In this document: positions 1 through 9,359 of the stretch, piece after piece | Numbering within the stretch: position 1 is the first letter of the stretch | How the letters are laid out: each line of letters opens with the position of its first letter | Source: Natrinema altunense | GTDB lineage: Archaea > Halobacteriota > Halobacteria > Halobacteriales > Natrialbaceae | Assembly (NCBI RefSeq): GCF_000731985.1 | Contig: NZ_JNCS01000005.1 | Location: 62,001-126,000, forward strand | Length of the DNA: 64,000 nucleotides | Direction: 5' to 3' | Made by a program: the position numbers and the translations under genes | Notes under the pieces: model-generated | Told to the model about the DNA's origin: nothing | Databases searched by the model: none | The model's input: the letters and a program-made list of their open reading frames with translations, nothing else

Positions 1-279
1 GAGACGACGCGCAACCTCGCACACATCCAGTCGGGACTGGGAAACGCCGAACTCGACGCCCTGTGTGAGGTGCCCAGCGGCATCGTCGAGACCGACTCCG
101 TCAGTCGCGGTGGCGTCCCGCTCAGCTTCGAGGTCAGTACCAACGACGACGAGTCCGTCGGGACGCCCATACATCTTTCCGCGGAACAGGCCGAGGCCCT
201 ACCGTCGACCCCCGGTCAGACTAGTGTAATAGCTCAGATAAGAACGGCGAAACAGCGGAGTGAGAAACCCGAACGATGA
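1..279 (+). CDS. 3' end of an unknown protein (5' truncated by window edge)
   Basis: The frame is open from the first base to a TGA at 277-279, giving 92 residues of a C-terminal part. It includes a stretch reading SFEVSTNDDESVGTPIHLS and a basic, polar tail (TAKQRSEKPER). There are no membrane segments, cysteine motifs or other recognisable domains in the visible part. The gene is followed by an AT-richer spacer before the DoxX promoter. I do not recognise the family; an internal GTG at position 70 could start a shorter protein but the upstream frame is open, so a gene entering from outside is more likely. Confidence 0.55.
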   Translation, partial: ETTRNLAHIQSGLGNAELDALCEVPSGIVETDSVSRGGVPLSFEVSTNDDESVGTPIHLSAEQAEALPSTPGQTSVIAQIRTAKQRSEKPER

Positions 280-385
280 CAGGCGAATCGGCGGCTAAAA
301 ATCACACGTCTCTATGAATAAATAAATCGAGTTCACAACAACAGATAACGCGCTTTTCACCCGGTAACACTCCCGTTAGCGAGAG

Positions 386-390
386 TATAA
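386..390 (+). promoter_or_regulatory. TATA box for the short ORF and DoxX
   Basis: TATAA lies about 29-33 nt before the ATG at 419, the usual distance for an archaeal leaderless transcript. This places transcription start at the short ORF and not at the DoxX start at 511. Confidence 0.45.
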
Positions 391-418
391 CTGGTTCAGG
401 GGCGTACCAGATAACGTA

Positions 419-511
419 ATGCAACTACAACTGCGATTCGCGGATCGGAATCGATTCCATCAGCCGACCGACGGAGACGCCACCGCCTCGCGATCGGAGG
501 TGAGCGACTGA
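419..511 (+). CDS. Short 30-residue ORF translationally linked to DoxX
   Basis: An ATG at 419 opens a 30-codon frame (starting MQLQLRFADRNRF) whose TGA stop shares its A with the ATG of the DoxX gene (TGATG at 509-513). A TATA box about 30 nt upstream would make this the first codon of a leaderless mRNA. No domain is recognisable. It may be a leader peptide that couples ribosome delivery to doxX, or simply chance; the TATA spacing and the stop-start overlap are the only support. Confidence 0.35.
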   Translation: MQLQLRFADRNRFHQPTDGDATASRSEVSD

Positions 512-927
512 TGGCGTTCGAGAGCGGGCTCGCTGCGATAGTCCTGCTCGTCGGTCGACTGCTCTTCGGTGGCCTGCTGGTCTACCAGGGGCTGAATCAC
601 TTCGTGGCGACGGACACGATGGCCGGCTACGCGGAGGCAAAGGGCGTTCCCGCGCCCAGGTTCGGCGTCGTCGCGTCGGGCGTGATGCTCGTTCTCGGAG
701 GCCTCGGCATCGTACTCGGCGTCTACCCCGTCATCGCCGCGGGGATGCTCGCGGTGTTTTTCGTCCTCGTGACGCCGTTCATGCACGACTTCTGGGCAGT
801 CCCCGAGGACCAGCAACAAGACGAACTGATCCACTTCATGAAGAACGTCGAACTGCTGGGCACCGCCCTGCTCGTGTTCGTCCTCGCCGGCGAGCCCTGG
901 GGCTACGCGCTGAATATCGGCCTGTAA
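511..927 (+). CDS. DoxX family membrane protein
   Basis: The 138-residue protein has four hydrophobic segments (about residues 6-28, 48-68, 72-92 and 112-133) and the DoxX-type pattern of a first helix with GRLLFGGLLVYQGLNHF followed by a segment with Ala-Gly-Tyr-Ala. DoxX proteins are small inner-membrane proteins, some linked to quinone or thiosulfate oxidation, but the subgroup here has no settled substrate. Its length is normal for the family. The ATG at 511 overlaps the stop of a 30-residue ORF. The next gene is convergent, so it is probably monocistronic apart from that ORF. Confidence 0.85.
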   Translation: MAFESGLAAIVLLVGRLLFGGLLVYQGLNHFVATDTMAGYAEAKGVPAPRFGVVASGVMLVLGGLGIVLGVYPVIAAGMLAVFFVLVTPFMHDFWAVPEDQQQDELIHFMKNVELLGTALLVFVLAGEPWGYALNIGL

Positions 928-1040
928 CGAGCGCAGATCGTACACGTCGAGCCCCCGGAACCGACGCGCGATAGCCGTCCACTAGCGGAGCGTGTGTTCG
1001 CCACGCGCTGGGCCGTCTCGAGTCGCACACTCCTAGTTTG

Positions 1041-1574
1041 CTAATAATCGGGGGCCTCTTCCGGTTCCCCGTCGCGAGCGTTGACGACGCGGGCGAACGT
1101 GAACAGGCCGTCAGAGAGCCGATTGAGGTACTGGACCGCGTCCTCGTTGATCCGCTCCTCGGCTGCGAGCGCGACCGCACGGCGTTCGGCGCGCCGACAG
1201 ACGGTACGGGCGTGGTGTAGCGCCGCGCCGTGTTCGCTGCCGGTCGGCAGGATAAAGGAGGTCAGCGGTTCGAGTTCCTCGTCGTACGCGTCGATCCAGT
1301 CCTCGACGGTCTCGACGTGGGCGGGGCGGATCGCGGGGTCGTCCTCGTCGGGGTCGGGGTTCGCGAAATCCGCCTGCACGACGTGGAGGTGGTTTTGGAT
1401 GGTGGACAGTCGGTCGTTGATGTCGTCGTGATCGGTGGGTCGAATCGTCCCGAGCAAGGCGTTGAGTTCGTCGACGGTCCCGTAGGCTTCGATGCGGGCG
1501 CTCGCCTTCGAGACGCGAGTCATGTCCCGGAGGTCGGTCTCCCCGTCGTCGCCGCGGCCGGTGTAAATCGACAT
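1041..1574 (-). CDS. Cob(I)yrinic acid a,c-diamide adenosyltransferase, PduO type
   Basis: This 177-residue protein transfers the adenosyl group of ATP to cob(I)alamin, the last step in making coenzyme B12. The N-terminal MSIYTGRGDDGETDL matches the YT-GD-G-T-L ATP-binding loop of the PduO/MMAB fold, and RRAERRAVAL near residue 140 is the conserved arginine-rich helix. Length is typical. The ATG at 1574 places the ATP loop at the very N-terminus, as in the family. It stands alone; the flanking gene is a divergent small zinc-ribbon gene. Function is confidently assigned from family knowledge; haloarchaea use B12 for ribonucleotide reductase and methylmalonyl-CoA mutase. Confidence 0.9.
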   Translation of the reverse strand: MSIYTGRGDDGETDLRDMTRVSKASARIEAYGTVDELNALLGTIRPTDHDDINDRLSTIQNHLHVVQADFANPDPDEDDPAIRPAHVETVEDWIDAYDEELEPLTSFILPTGSEHGAALHHARTVCRRAERRAVALAAEERINEDAVQYLNRLSDGLFTFARVVNARDGEPEEAPDY

Positions 1575-1706
1575 GGCTTGATCGACGGCCGGACTCCACT
1601 TAACTTCCCTGTCACCTGCGACGCCGTGACGGGCGGTCGTCCCGACGCCCCGGTCGTCGCCGTCGGAACCAGTACGTTAAACTCGCTTCGCTCGCTACCG
1701 TCGGCT

Positions 1707-1883
1707 ATGGCTCTGGAACTCGAGCACGAGTGTCCGAACTGCGGGGGCGAAAAGACGTTCTATCGCGCCGCCAGTACGACGCTGCACCTCGGCGAGAAGG
1801 TCAAGTGGCACTGTCCGGACTGCGACTACGGGTTCGTCCGCATCGGCGACAACGGCACCGCCGTCGACTCGAGTACGGCATAA
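1707..1883 (+). CDS. Small zinc-ribbon protein (58 aa)
   Basis: A 58-residue protein begins MALELEHECPNCGG and carries two CxxC pairs (C9/C12 and C36/C39), enough for one zinc ribbon. It resembles the many uncharacterised zinc-finger microproteins of haloarchaea. The ATG at 1707 is chosen because the open frame upstream (from 1230) is antisense to the adenosyltransferase gene and has no coding character. Role unknown; nucleic-acid or protein binding is typical of such ribbons. Confidence 0.75.
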   Translation: MALELEHECPNCGGEKTFYRAASTTLHLGEKVKWHCPDCDYGFVRIGDNGTAVDSSTA

Positions 1884-1943
1884 CTCGTCGGGGGCGGCGA
1901 TTCGACGCGGTCGGAATCACGGCATGGAGACGACGCGCGCTGA

Positions 1944-3458
1944 TTAAAGCGAGAGATTGATCGTTTTCGTCTGCTGATAGTGGTCGAGCGTGTCGGCACT
2001 GAGTTCGCGGCCGATTCCGGACTGTTTGTAGCCGCCGAACGGGAGGCCGGGGGCAAGGTCGTGATAGCTGTTGACCCAGATGTACCCCGCTTCGATATCC
2101 CGTGCGGCCTCGTTCGCTCGCGCGAGATCGTCCGTGATCACGCCGCCGGCGAGTCCGTAGTCGACGTCGTTTGCCAACTCGATCATCGTCTCGTAGTCGT
2201 CCCAGCGGAACACCTCGAGCACCGGGCCGAAAATCTCCTCTTGGACGGCATCGTGATCGTGATCGAGTCCCTCGATGAGGGTCGGTTCGACGTAACAGCC
2301 CTCGGACAGGACCTCGTCGTCGGGGCGATCGCCACCGGCGAGGAACTCCCCGCCAGCGTCCCGCGCCGCGTCGAGGTAGTCGATGGTTCGATCGACTTGC
2401 TCGCGAGACACCTTCGGACCGAGATCCGTTTCGTCGCGTAACGGGTCCCCGATTTCCATCCCATCGATTGCCTGGACGAGGCCTTCGAGGACATCGTCGG
2501 CAACGTCCTCGTGAATGAACAGCCGTGATCCGGCTTCGCAACACTCGCCGGTGTTGTAGAAGATCGCGGCAGTGACCAGTTGGACGGCCGTCGAGACATC
2601 GACATCCGGGAAGACGACGACGGGGCTTTTGCCGCCGAGTTCGAGCGTCACGTCGGTGACGTTTTCGGCGGCGTTTTTCATGACCTGTTTGCCGACGGCC
2701 GTCGAGCCGGTGAACGCGACCTTCCGAACGTCGGAATGCCGGGTCAGCGGTTCGCCCGCTTCTTCACCGAACCCGGTCACGACGTTGACGACGCCGTCCG
2801 GGACGATGTCGTCGATCAATTCGGCGAGCCGCAGCGCGGAAAGCGGGGTCTGTTCGGCGGGTTTCAACACCGAACAGTTACCGGCAGCGAGTGCCGGTGC
2901 GAGCTTCCACGAGGCCATCAACAGCGGAAAGTTCCACGGGATGACCTGTCCGACGACGCCGTACGGTTCCGCGATGACCTGCCCGTACCTCGAGCCGTCG
3001 GTCATCGTCTCGCCGCCGTTCTCGCGGACGATGCCCGCGAAGTATCGGAACTGTTCCGCGGCGGAGTGGACGTCGATCGTCGCCTCCGAGATCGGTTTCC
3101 CGTTATCGAGGGTCTCTAACTGGGCGAGTTCGTCGGCGTGTGCCTCGATCGCGTCGGCGATCGCCAGCAGTACACGCTGGCGGTCCCCGGCGTCGTATCC
3201 CGACCACTCGGTTTCGAACCCGTCCCACGCGGCGGCGACTGCGCGGTCGACGTCCGCCGTTCGACCGCGGGCGACCGACGCGAGTTCCTGATTCGTCGTC
3301 GGATCGGTCGTCGCGAACGTTTCGCCACCGGCTGGCTCCGTGAACTCGCCGCCGATATACAGGGCTGTCCGTTCGGGAACGACGGCATCGGCTGCATCAC
3401 GGTGGCGCTGGAGGACGTCGCTTCGGCTGTCATCGACCGAGTCTGGCTGGCTAGACAT
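1944..3458 (-). CDS. NAD(P)-dependent aldehyde dehydrogenase (betaine-aldehyde-dehydrogenase-like)
   Basis: The 504-residue protein oxidises an aldehyde to its acid with NAD(P)+. It shows the full ALDH signature: the cofactor motif PWNFPLLM, the GSTAVGK loop, the general-base Glu in VTLELGGKSP (about residue 270) and the nucleophile in NTGECCEAG (about residue 305). The pattern resembles betaine/aminoaldehyde dehydrogenases, but the substrate cannot be read from sequence. A GTG start five codons upstream (3473) is possible; the ATG at 3458 is preferred because a TATA-like TTTTTA lies about 27 nt upstream of it. A 16-bp palindrome lies further upstream. It is adjacent to gcvPB on the same strand but 209 nt away, so probably a separate unit. 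Confidence 0.88.
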   Translation of the reverse strand: MSSQPDSVDDSRSDVLQRHRDAADAVVPERTALYIGGEFTEPAGGETFATTDPTTNQELASVARGRTADVDRAVAAAWDGFETEWSGYDAGDRQRVLLAIADAIEAHADELAQLETLDNGKPISEATIDVHSAAEQFRYFAGIVRENGGETMTDGSRYGQVIAEPYGVVGQVIPWNFPLLMASWKLAPALAAGNCSVLKPAEQTPLSALRLAELIDDIVPDGVVNVVTGFGEEAGEPLTRHSDVRKVAFTGSTAVGKQVMKNAAENVTDVTLELGGKSPVVVFPDVDVSTAVQLVTAAIFYNTGECCEAGSRLFIHEDVADDVLEGLVQAIDGMEIGDPLRDETDLGPKVSREQVDRTIDYLDAARDAGGEFLAGGDRPDDEVLSEGCYVEPTLIEGLDHDHDAVQEEIFGPVLEVFRWDDYETMIELANDVDYGLAGGVITDDLARANEAARDIEAGYIWVNSYHDLAPGLPFGGYKQSGIGRELSADTLDHYQQTKTINLSL

Positions 3459-3483
3459 GGTCGATGGGGACACCGGGACGGCG

Positions 3484-3529
3484 TAAAAAGATTTGTGCTA
3501 AATAACACGATTGAAACTGATATCAGTTT
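3484..3529 (-). promoter_or_regulatory. Promoter region of the aldehyde dehydrogenase with a 16-bp palindrome
   Basis: A T-rich TATA-like element (3484-3490 on the minus strand) is about 26-30 nt from the ATG at 3458. Upstream of it, 3514-3529 is a perfect palindrome, AAACTGATATCAGTTT. Its place just upstream of the promoter suits an activator or repressor site. No regulator gene is adjacent, so the binding protein is unknown. Confidence 0.45.
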
Positions 3530-3667
3530 ACATTGGTCCCTTCTGATAGTGCCCGGTGGGACGGCTCTCAACCGCGCGTAACGTGTTCCGATTACGGGCC
3601 GCCCGGGACGCCAATCTCGAGCGGTCCGACGGCGGGGACGGTCGGTAAGCGCTGGCCGTGTCCGCGA

Positions 3668-5179
3668 TCAGGCGTCGTCCTCGAGCGCCTGCCACGACAG
3701 CCGCGGGGTCCGGGCGGCGGTCGTCTGGTCGATCCGGCGCGCGGTGGTCCGTTCCGGCGCAGTCTCGAGGGCGTCGTCGTCCTCGCCGGCGACGGCGTTG
3801 AACGCGGCGGCGAGGCGATCGAGCGTGTCCTTGCTCTCGACTTCGGTCGGTTCGGTCATCAGCGCCTCGGGGACGATCTCGGGCCACTTCGTCGTCGGCG
3901 GGTGGACGCCGTAGTCGAGCATCCGTTTGGCCACGTCGGCGGCGTCCTGTTCGCCGGCGCTGGCGACGAACTCGTGGTGGAACGGGCCGTAGGGAACGTC
4001 GTACTCGATCCGCTCGGCGAGGTAGTTCGCGTTGAGCACTGCCGACGCGCTCGCGTCCGCGAGCCCCTCGTCACCGAGGCGGGCGATGTAGGCGAAGGCC
4101 TTGAGCAGCACCAGCCAATTGCCGTCGAACCCGTGGACCTTGCCGATGGTGTGCTCGGGATCGAAGCGCTCGTAGACCGGTTCCCCGGCCGGCGATCCCT
4201 CGGCGCGCTCGCGGACGCGGGGCGCGGGCAGGAACGGTGCGAGGTCGGAGACGACGCCGACCGGACCCGCACCCGGCCCGCCGCCCCCGTGGGGCGTCGC
4301 GAACGTCTTGTGGACGTTGTAGTGCATCACGTCGAACCCCATGTCGCCCGGTCGGGCGCGGCCGAGCAAGGCGTTGAGGTTCGCGCCGTCGTAGTAGAGC
4401 AGTCCGCCCGCCTCGTGGACCATATCGGCGATCGTCGTGATCTCACGCTCGAACAGCCCGAGCGTGTTCGGGTTGGTCAGCATGAGCGCCGCGGTGTCCT
4501 CGGAGAGGGCGGCCTCGAGCGCCTCGAGATCGACCCGGCCATCGTCGTCGCTGGGCAGCGACACGACGTCGTAGCCGCCCAGGGCGGCGCTGGCGAAGTT
4601 GGTGCCGTGGGCGCTCTCGGGGACGATGACCTCGTCCCGGTGGCCCTCGCCGTTGTGCTCGTGGTAGGCCGCGGCGACGCGAATGCCGACGAACTCGCCC
4701 GCCGCGCCCGCGGGCGGCTGGAGCGTCACGGCGTCCATCCCGCCGATTCTGCCGAGGTAGTCCTGCAGCCGATAGAGCAGTTCAAGGGTGCCCTGGACGG
4801 ACTCCTCGGAGCGGTCGGGGTGGACGGCCGCCGCCGGGAGCGCGGCCACGTCTTCGGTGAACTTGGGATTGTACTTCATCGTACACGACCCCAGCGGGTA
4901 GGGACCGCTGTCGATCCCGTAGATCATCTGGGAGAGCCGCGTGTAGTGGCGGGCCAGTTCCGGCTCGGAGAGTTCGGGGAGTTCGAGGGAGTCGCGGGTG
5001 AGGGCGTCGGGAAGCGGCGAGCCGTCGGTATCGTCATCACCGCCGCCGATCTCGACGCGTGTCCGATCTTTCTCCGAGAGCAGCGGTTCGTACTCGCCGT
5101 TCTCGACGTATCGGGCCTGGTCGTACCGCGACTGTGGGGTGTTTCCGTCGTCGGAGCCGTCGGGTCGGTCGTCGCTCAT
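3668..5179 (-). CDS. gcvPB: Glycine dehydrogenase (decarboxylating) subunit 2, P-protein
   Basis: This 503-residue protein is the PLP-binding half of the two-subunit P-protein, which decarboxylates glycine and passes the aminomethyl group to the lipoyl arm of GcvH. The PLP lysine is K291 in [16 protein letters not shown], the invariant motif. The N-terminal SYD/KY and [10 protein letters not shown] motifs are also present. It overlaps gcvPA by ATGA (5176-5179), so the two are co-translated. The C-terminal extension after [19 protein letters not shown] is longer than in bacterial homologues, as in other haloarchaea. gcvT and gcvH are not beside it but 17 kb away on the other strand. Confidence 0.95.
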   Translation of the reverse strand: MSDDRPDGSDDGNTPQSRYDQARYVENGEYEPLLSEKDRTRVEIGGGDDDTDGSPLPDALTRDSLELPELSEPELARHYTRLSQMIYGIDSGPYPLGSCTMKYNPKFTEDVAALPAAAVHPDRSEESVQGTLELLYRLQDYLGRIGGMDAVTLQPPAGAAGEFVGIRVAAAYHEHNGEGHRDEVIVPESAHGTNFASAALGGYDVVSLPSDDDGRVDLEALEAALSEDTAALMLTNPNTLGLFEREITTIADMVHEAGGLLYYDGANLNALLGRARPGDMGFDVMHYNVHKTFATPHGGGGPGAGPVGVVSDLAPFLPAPRVRERAEGSPAGEPVYERFDPEHTIGKVHGFDGNWLVLLKAFAYIARLGDEGLADASASAVLNANYLAERIEYDVPYGPFHHEFVASAGEQDAADVAKRMLDYGVHPPTTKWPEIVPEALMTEPTEVESKDTLDRLAAAFNAVAGEDDDALETAPERTTARRIDQTTAARTPRLSWQALEDDA

Positions 5180-6513
5180 CGCGTCACCTCCTCGACCGCC
5201 GCGACGAACGCATCGATCCGCTCGTCGGAGACGCCGGCGATACAGAGCTGAATCTCGTGCTCGCCGACGACGTGGACCGCGAAGCCCCGCTTCTCGAGGT
5301 CGTCCGCGACGGCTCGAGCGGGCTGGTCGACACGGGCGACGAACTCCCGGAGGTGGTGGCGATCGTGGACCGGTGCGATGACGCCGACGAGATCGTCGAG
5401 ACGCGCCGCGAGATCCCGCGCCCGCCGAACGTCACGTTCCGCGAGCTCGACCAGCCCGCTCGGTCCGAGCACGGCGGCGTGCATGGCGGTTCGAAGCGCC
5501 ACCCAGGCCTGATTCGTACAGATGTTACTCGTCGCACGCTCCCGGCGGATGTGCTGTTCGCGGGTCTGCAGGGTGAGGGTGAACGCCCGGCGGGCGGTCG
5601 CGTCCTCGCTGGCCCCGACCAGCCGACCGGGGACCTGGCGGAGGTAGTCGGCCCGCGTCGCGAACAGTCCCAGCCCCATCCCGTAGCTCGTCGGCAGCCC
5701 GAGTACGCTCGCGTCGCCGACGACCACGTCCGCACCGATGTCGACGGGCCGCTCGAGCAGGGAGAGGGCGACCGGATCGGAACCGAGCACGAAGAGGGCC
5801 TCGGTGTCGGCCGCGAGGTCGCCGACGGCCTCGAGGTCCTCCTCGATGGTCCCGCGAACGGTCGGGCTCTCGGCGTAGATCATGACGACGCCGTCGTCGA
5901 CGAGGTCGGTGAGACCCGCGAGATCGACGGTCCCGTCCGCTACGGGGTAGGTCTCGACCGCGAGGTCGGTGCCGGCGACGTAGTTCTCGAGCGTGCTTCG
6001 CCGTTCCTCGCGCAGGAGTTCGGGAACGAGCACGCGGTGGCCCGTGGTGTCGCGGACGCGGTCGGCCAGCGTGGCGGCCTCGCCCAGGGCCGTCGCGGCG
6101 TCGTACATCGAGCAGTTCGCGACCCCGAGGCCGGTCAACTCGACCAGCAGCGACTGGTACTCGAACAGGGCCTGTAAGAACCCCTGTGAGATCTCCGGCT
6201 GGTACTGCGTGTACGACGTGAGAAACTCCGAGCGATCCGCGAGGTGGTCGACCAGCGACGGGACGTAGTAGCCGTAGTGGCCGCGGCCGAGCAGTTCCGT
6301 CACGTCGTCGTTGCGGTCCAAAATCGAGCGAACCAGTCGTCTCGTTTCCCGTTCCGTTCGCGCGTCGATGTCGAACCGGCCGTCGAATCGGACGTCGGCC
6401 GGAATGTCGAAGAGTTCGTCGACGGCCTCCGCACCGACCGCCTCGAGCATTGCCGTACGGTCCTCCTCCGTGTAGGGAGCGTAGGGACTCCCCGTGGCGT
6501 GTGATCCGTGCAT
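5176..6513 (-). CDS. gcvPA: Glycine dehydrogenase (decarboxylating) subunit 1, P-protein
   Basis: This is the 445-residue N-terminal-half partner of GcvPB in the archaeal/bacterial two-chain P-protein. Family features are [15 protein letters not shown] at the N-terminus, [34 protein letters not shown] in several conserved blocks (about residues 70-105), and NICTNQAW near residue 335. The ATG at 6513 gives the normal length; longer in-frame starts upstream to 6768 add a low-complexity extension absent from the family. The stop overlaps the gcvPB start. The DUF2270 gene starts 218 nt away on the other strand, so the operon promoter lies in 6514-6730, but I see no clear TATA box or glycine riboswitch there. 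Confidence 0.94.
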   Translation of the reverse strand: MHGSHATGSPYAPYTEEDRTAMLEAVGAEAVDELFDIPADVRFDGRFDIDARTERETRRLVRSILDRNDDVTELLGRGHYGYYVPSLVDHLADRSEFLTSYTQYQPEISQGFLQALFEYQSLLVELTGLGVANCSMYDAATALGEAATLADRVRDTTGHRVLVPELLREERRSTLENYVAGTDLAVETYPVADGTVDLAGLTDLVDDGVVMIYAESPTVRGTIEEDLEAVGDLAADTEALFVLGSDPVALSLLERPVDIGADVVVGDASVLGLPTSYGMGLGLFATRADYLRQVPGRLVGASEDATARRAFTLTLQTREQHIRRERATSNICTNQAWVALRTAMHAAVLGPSGLVELAERDVRRARDLAARLDDLVGVIAPVHDRHHLREFVARVDQPARAVADDLEKRGFAVHVVGEHEIQLCIAGVSDERIDAFVAAVEEVTR

Positions 6514-6730
6514 GCTTACCAGTGGTCTCGAGCGAGCGATCGGTCCGTATCCACCCGGCATCGGTGACGGCGTTCGATTCGAGACACGATACTGACCCCT
6601 AGCGGGTACGGGGTAATGAACGCACTCGTTTCGGTGCTGCCCCTCAACTAACCGCCAACCGGACCGACCGCCGCAGTCCCTGCAGACGCCACACGGAGCA
6701 CTATGCACCGCGGCGGCGTCGAACGGCCGC

Positions 6731-7504
6731 ATGGTAGACGATTTCGACGACGAGTCCGGACCGAACAACGATGGGGACCCGGGCGGACGGCTGGCGGAGG
6801 ACGAACGGGCGACTCGAGACGGCCCGCTCGATCGCGACGATCAGGAAATCGGCGCGGCGGCCGCGGTGGACACCGACTCGTTGCTCGGCGTCCTCCCCCA
6901 CTTCTACCGCGGTGAGGTCAATCAGGCCAACAGCGCACAGGACCGGATCGATCGGACGACCGACTGGGCGATCACGCTGCTGGCCGCACTCCTGTCGATC
7001 GTCTTCTCGAGTCGCACGATGCCGGCGTTCCTGCTCTTGATCGGGATCTTCGTCCTGTCGATCTTCCTGTTCTACGAGGTTCGCCGATACCGGTTCTACG
7101 ATCACTGGCGCGCCCGCGTCCGCTTCGTACAGGAGAACGTATTCGCCAACGCGCTGGAACCCACCGGCGTGGAACATCCGGCGTGGCGCGAGGAACTGAG
7201 CGACGATCTCAGAAACCCGACGTTCAAAGTCTCGAGTCGAGAGGCCGTCTCACGGCGAATCCGTCGCGTGTACGGGTTGTTATTCGCGGTGGCTGGGGTC
7301 GGCTGGGTGTTCAAAATCACGATGTTTACCCCGGAGCAGCGGTGGACCGAAGCCGCCGAACTGCCGGGGATTCCGGGCACGGTCGTGGCGGGGCTCCTCG
7401 CCCTCTTCTTCGCGAGCGTGTTCGCGATCGGACTGTGGCCGGGCGGACGCGAGGCGAAAGGCGAGATCCACGGGGTCGAGACGGGCGACTGGAAGAACGA
7501 GTGA
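6731..7504 (+). CDS. DUF2270 integral membrane protein
   Basis: The 257-residue protein matches DUF2270 by the block [21 protein letters not shown] followed by [14 protein letters not shown] (about residues 54-90). It has an acidic, disordered N-terminus of about 45 residues, two adjacent membrane helices (about 77-113), a basic cytosolic region with [17 protein letters not shown], and two further helices (about 178-195 and 214-235). The function of the family is unknown. It is transcribed away from gcvPA and is convergent with the next gene. The start follows a run of upstream AT-poor sequence, so the promoter is not obvious. Confidence 0.85.
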   Translation: MVDDFDDESGPNNDGDPGGRLAEDERATRDGPLDRDDQEIGAAAAVDTDSLLGVLPHFYRGEVNQANSAQDRIDRTTDWAITLLAALLSIVFSSRTMPAFLLLIGIFVLSIFLFYEVRRYRFYDHWRARVRFVQENVFANALEPTGVEHPAWREELSDDLRNPTFKVSSREAVSRRIRRVYGLLFAVAGVGWVFKITMFTPEQRWTEAAELPGIPGTVVAGLLALFFASVFAIGLWPGGREAKGEIHGVETGDWKNE

Positions 7505-7572
7505 GCTTATCCCATCCAACCCGCTCGCGAGGTCGGATGCTCTCCCGTGAATCGCGCCGAGCGATCGGCCGA

Positions 7573-8664
7573 TCAGGGGTCGTCCGCCGGGTCGCTGTCG
7601 GATTCGGCATTGGTCGCGGGTCCGACCCCCGCTGCCGTCCCATCGTCGCGTTCTCGAGCGGAGATATCGAGGACGACCTTCACGCCGCCGAGGACGACGG
7701 GACCGATGAACAGCCCCACAGCGCCGAACGTGATGAGCCCGCCGAAGATACCGACGACGGCGATCGTCGAGTTGAACGCGCTCGTCCGGCCGATGAGCGC
7801 GGGCCGGAGATACGTATCGGAGACCATGATGAGCAGGCCGTAGAGCGTGAGTCCGATCGCGGCGACCGGCCGGTTGAGCGCGACCAGATAGATCGAGACG
7901 GGAAGCCAGACGCCGAACGAGCCGACTAGCGGGAGGAGCGTGAGCACGAAGGCCAAAACGGTGAGCAGGACGACGGCGGGAATCCCCAGCACCGCGAGTC
8001 CGACCCCGAGCAGTACGGCCTGAATCGCCGCCACGAGGACGTTACTGATGACCGACGCCTGCATGAGTTGGTCCAGTTCCGCGAACAGTTCCCGCTGGAT
8101 CGCGTCGTCGATCGGGACGACCCGATACAGCCATTCGATCAGTTGCTCCCTGTCCCGTAACAGCGCAAAGCAGACGAACAGCGTGATCGTCAACCCGATC
8201 GCGATGCCGGGCAACCCGCCGACGATGTCGAGGACGCCGGTCGCCAATCCCTGTGCTCCGCTCGTGATCGCGTCCTGGTACGATTCGTACAGCCCGGTGA
8301 GATTCACCGAATACCCGCGCTCGGCGAGTGTCCGTTCGATCGTCTCGAGGTCGACGCCCCCGTTTCGGACCGCAGTCACGAGTTGCGACGTCTGCCTGAG
8401 TGCGACGGTGAGGATGTAGATGAGCGGCAGCAAAATGACGAGGATCGCGACGACGATCGTGATCGACGCGGCGATCATCGGCCGCAAGTACTCCTCGAGT
8501 CGCCGCTGAAGCGGGAGCAAGATGTACGCGAGGACGATCCCGAAGAGGACGTACTGCAAGTAGGGAAGAACGACGAGGAGCCCGAGAGCGACGCCAAGCA
8601 GCGCGAGCACGGTCAGGACGGGTTGTTCGACGATCCAGTCCGGGGGACTGGCACGATCAACCAT
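7573..8664 (-). CDS. AI-2E family transporter / permease (PerM-like)
   Basis: A 363-residue polytopic protein of the AI-2E/TqsA/PerM family. Hydrophobic pairs near the N-terminus (LTVLALLGVALGLLVVLPYL and the next helix), a central soluble stretch (about residues 105-195) and a C-terminal group of helices with GVWLPVSIYLVALNRPVAAIG are the family layout. Members export autoinducer-2, Na+ or other solutes; the haloarchaeal substrate is unknown. The ATG at 8664 is preferred over upstream starts (for example near 8790), because the sequence upstream is not hydrophobic or conserved in character. It ends in an acidic tail with no domain. Confidence 0.85.
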   Translation of the reverse strand: MVDRASPPDWIVEQPVLTVLALLGVALGLLVVLPYLQYVLFGIVLAYILLPLQRRLEEYLRPMIAASITIVVAILVILLPLIYILTVALRQTSQLVTAVRNGGVDLETIERTLAERGYSVNLTGLYESYQDAITSGAQGLATGVLDIVGGLPGIAIGLTITLFVCFALLRDREQLIEWLYRVVPIDDAIQRELFAELDQLMQASVISNVLVAAIQAVLLGVGLAVLGIPAVVLLTVLAFVLTLLPLVGSFGVWLPVSIYLVALNRPVAAIGLTLYGLLIMVSDTYLRPALIGRTSAFNSTIAVVGIFGGLITFGAVGLFIGPVVLGGVKVVLDISARERDDGTAAGVGPATNAESDSDPADDP

Positions 8665-8886
8665 ACAGAGGCGTGTGATCGCGACAGACATTAGTCTACT
8701 GAGACTACCGATTCCCACGTGCAATCCCTGGCTGTACTCGCTTCTACTCCTGGTCTGCCACGAACGGTTGAGTAAGCCCGCTCCCCTCAAATGCTTGTGT
8801 GATGTGTAAAACAGGTATTGATCCGATGTGGGATTATACGCTACGTATCACTATCCAGCTCAAACATAATATAACCTAGATAAAGA

Positions 8887-8894
8887 TTTATAAT
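8887..8894 (+). promoter_or_regulatory. TATA box of the Tat-protein/zincin locus
   Basis: TTTATAAT sits in an AT-rich stretch (8860-8912) and is about 26-30 nt before the ATG codons at 8913 and 8919, as expected for a leaderless transcript. No second promoter is apparent before the zincin gene at 9360, so both genes should share this one. Confidence 0.55.
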
Positions 8895-8912
8895 TAATAC
8901 TGAAAACATATT

Positions 8913-9359
8913 ATGTGCATGTCGGACCATACTCGAAGAAGGGTGCTGAAAGCGAGTGCTGGAACGGCGGCGGCAAGTGGGCTGACGGGTGTCGCAAGCG
9001 CAACGGCAGCGACGACCGGTGAGAATCACGCCAACCGATCGGATGGGGAGAGGCAAACGCCGGATCTCCACGTCCGAGATAGTCCCGATCCGAACGAACA
9101 CGTAAACGTCACCGTGACCGACGAAGAGTCGGAGGCGGAGGTGTTCACCTACACGACCGAAACGCAGGACGAACAACTCGCGACGATAGCGGATATCGGT
9201 ATCGACGACGCCGGAGACTACACGATAGTCGCAACGTACGGCGAGCAAAAGGCCGAGAGGCGACTGACCGTATTCGGCGACGGGTTCTCGGCCGCGGCAG
9301 GGTACCACGTCGACGTTTCGCCAAACGATGAACTCAGAGTCTCGAAACGGGTGATCTAG
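8913..9359 (+). CDS. Tat-exported protein of unknown function, in frame with the downstream zincin
   Basis: The product is about 148 residues (146 from the second ATG at 8919). The N-terminus has the twin-arginine motif TRRRVLKASAG followed by a short hydrophobic stretch and an Ala-rich cleavage region (GVASATAA), so it is a Tat substrate. The mature part is acidic, with alternating beta-like segments (VNVTVTDEESEAEVFTY, DYTIVATYGEQKAERRLTVF), consistent with a small beta-sandwich. Its TAG stop (9357-9359) is immediately followed, in the same frame, by the ATG of a cysteine-rich zincin that has no signal peptide. This may be the leader half of a split or read-through gene. The family is not recognised. 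Confidence 0.7.
   Translation: MCMSDHTRRRVLKASAGTAAASGLTGVASATAATTGENHANRSDGERQTPDLHVRDSPDPNEHVNVTVTDEESEAEVFTYTTETQDEQLATIADIGIDDAGDYTIVATYGEQKAERRLTVFGDGFSAAAGYHVDVSPNDELRVSKRVI

Noticed and set aside
6514-6730. Glycine riboswitch upstream of gcvPA
   Set aside because: No paired aptamer-like pattern could be followed, and such riboswitches are not expected in haloarchaea.
9357-9359. Pyrrolysine at the in-frame TAG between the Tat gene and the zincin
   Set aside because: Haloarchaea of this type are not known to encode the pyrrolysine machinery and no such genes are in the window; nonsense split or read-through remain open.
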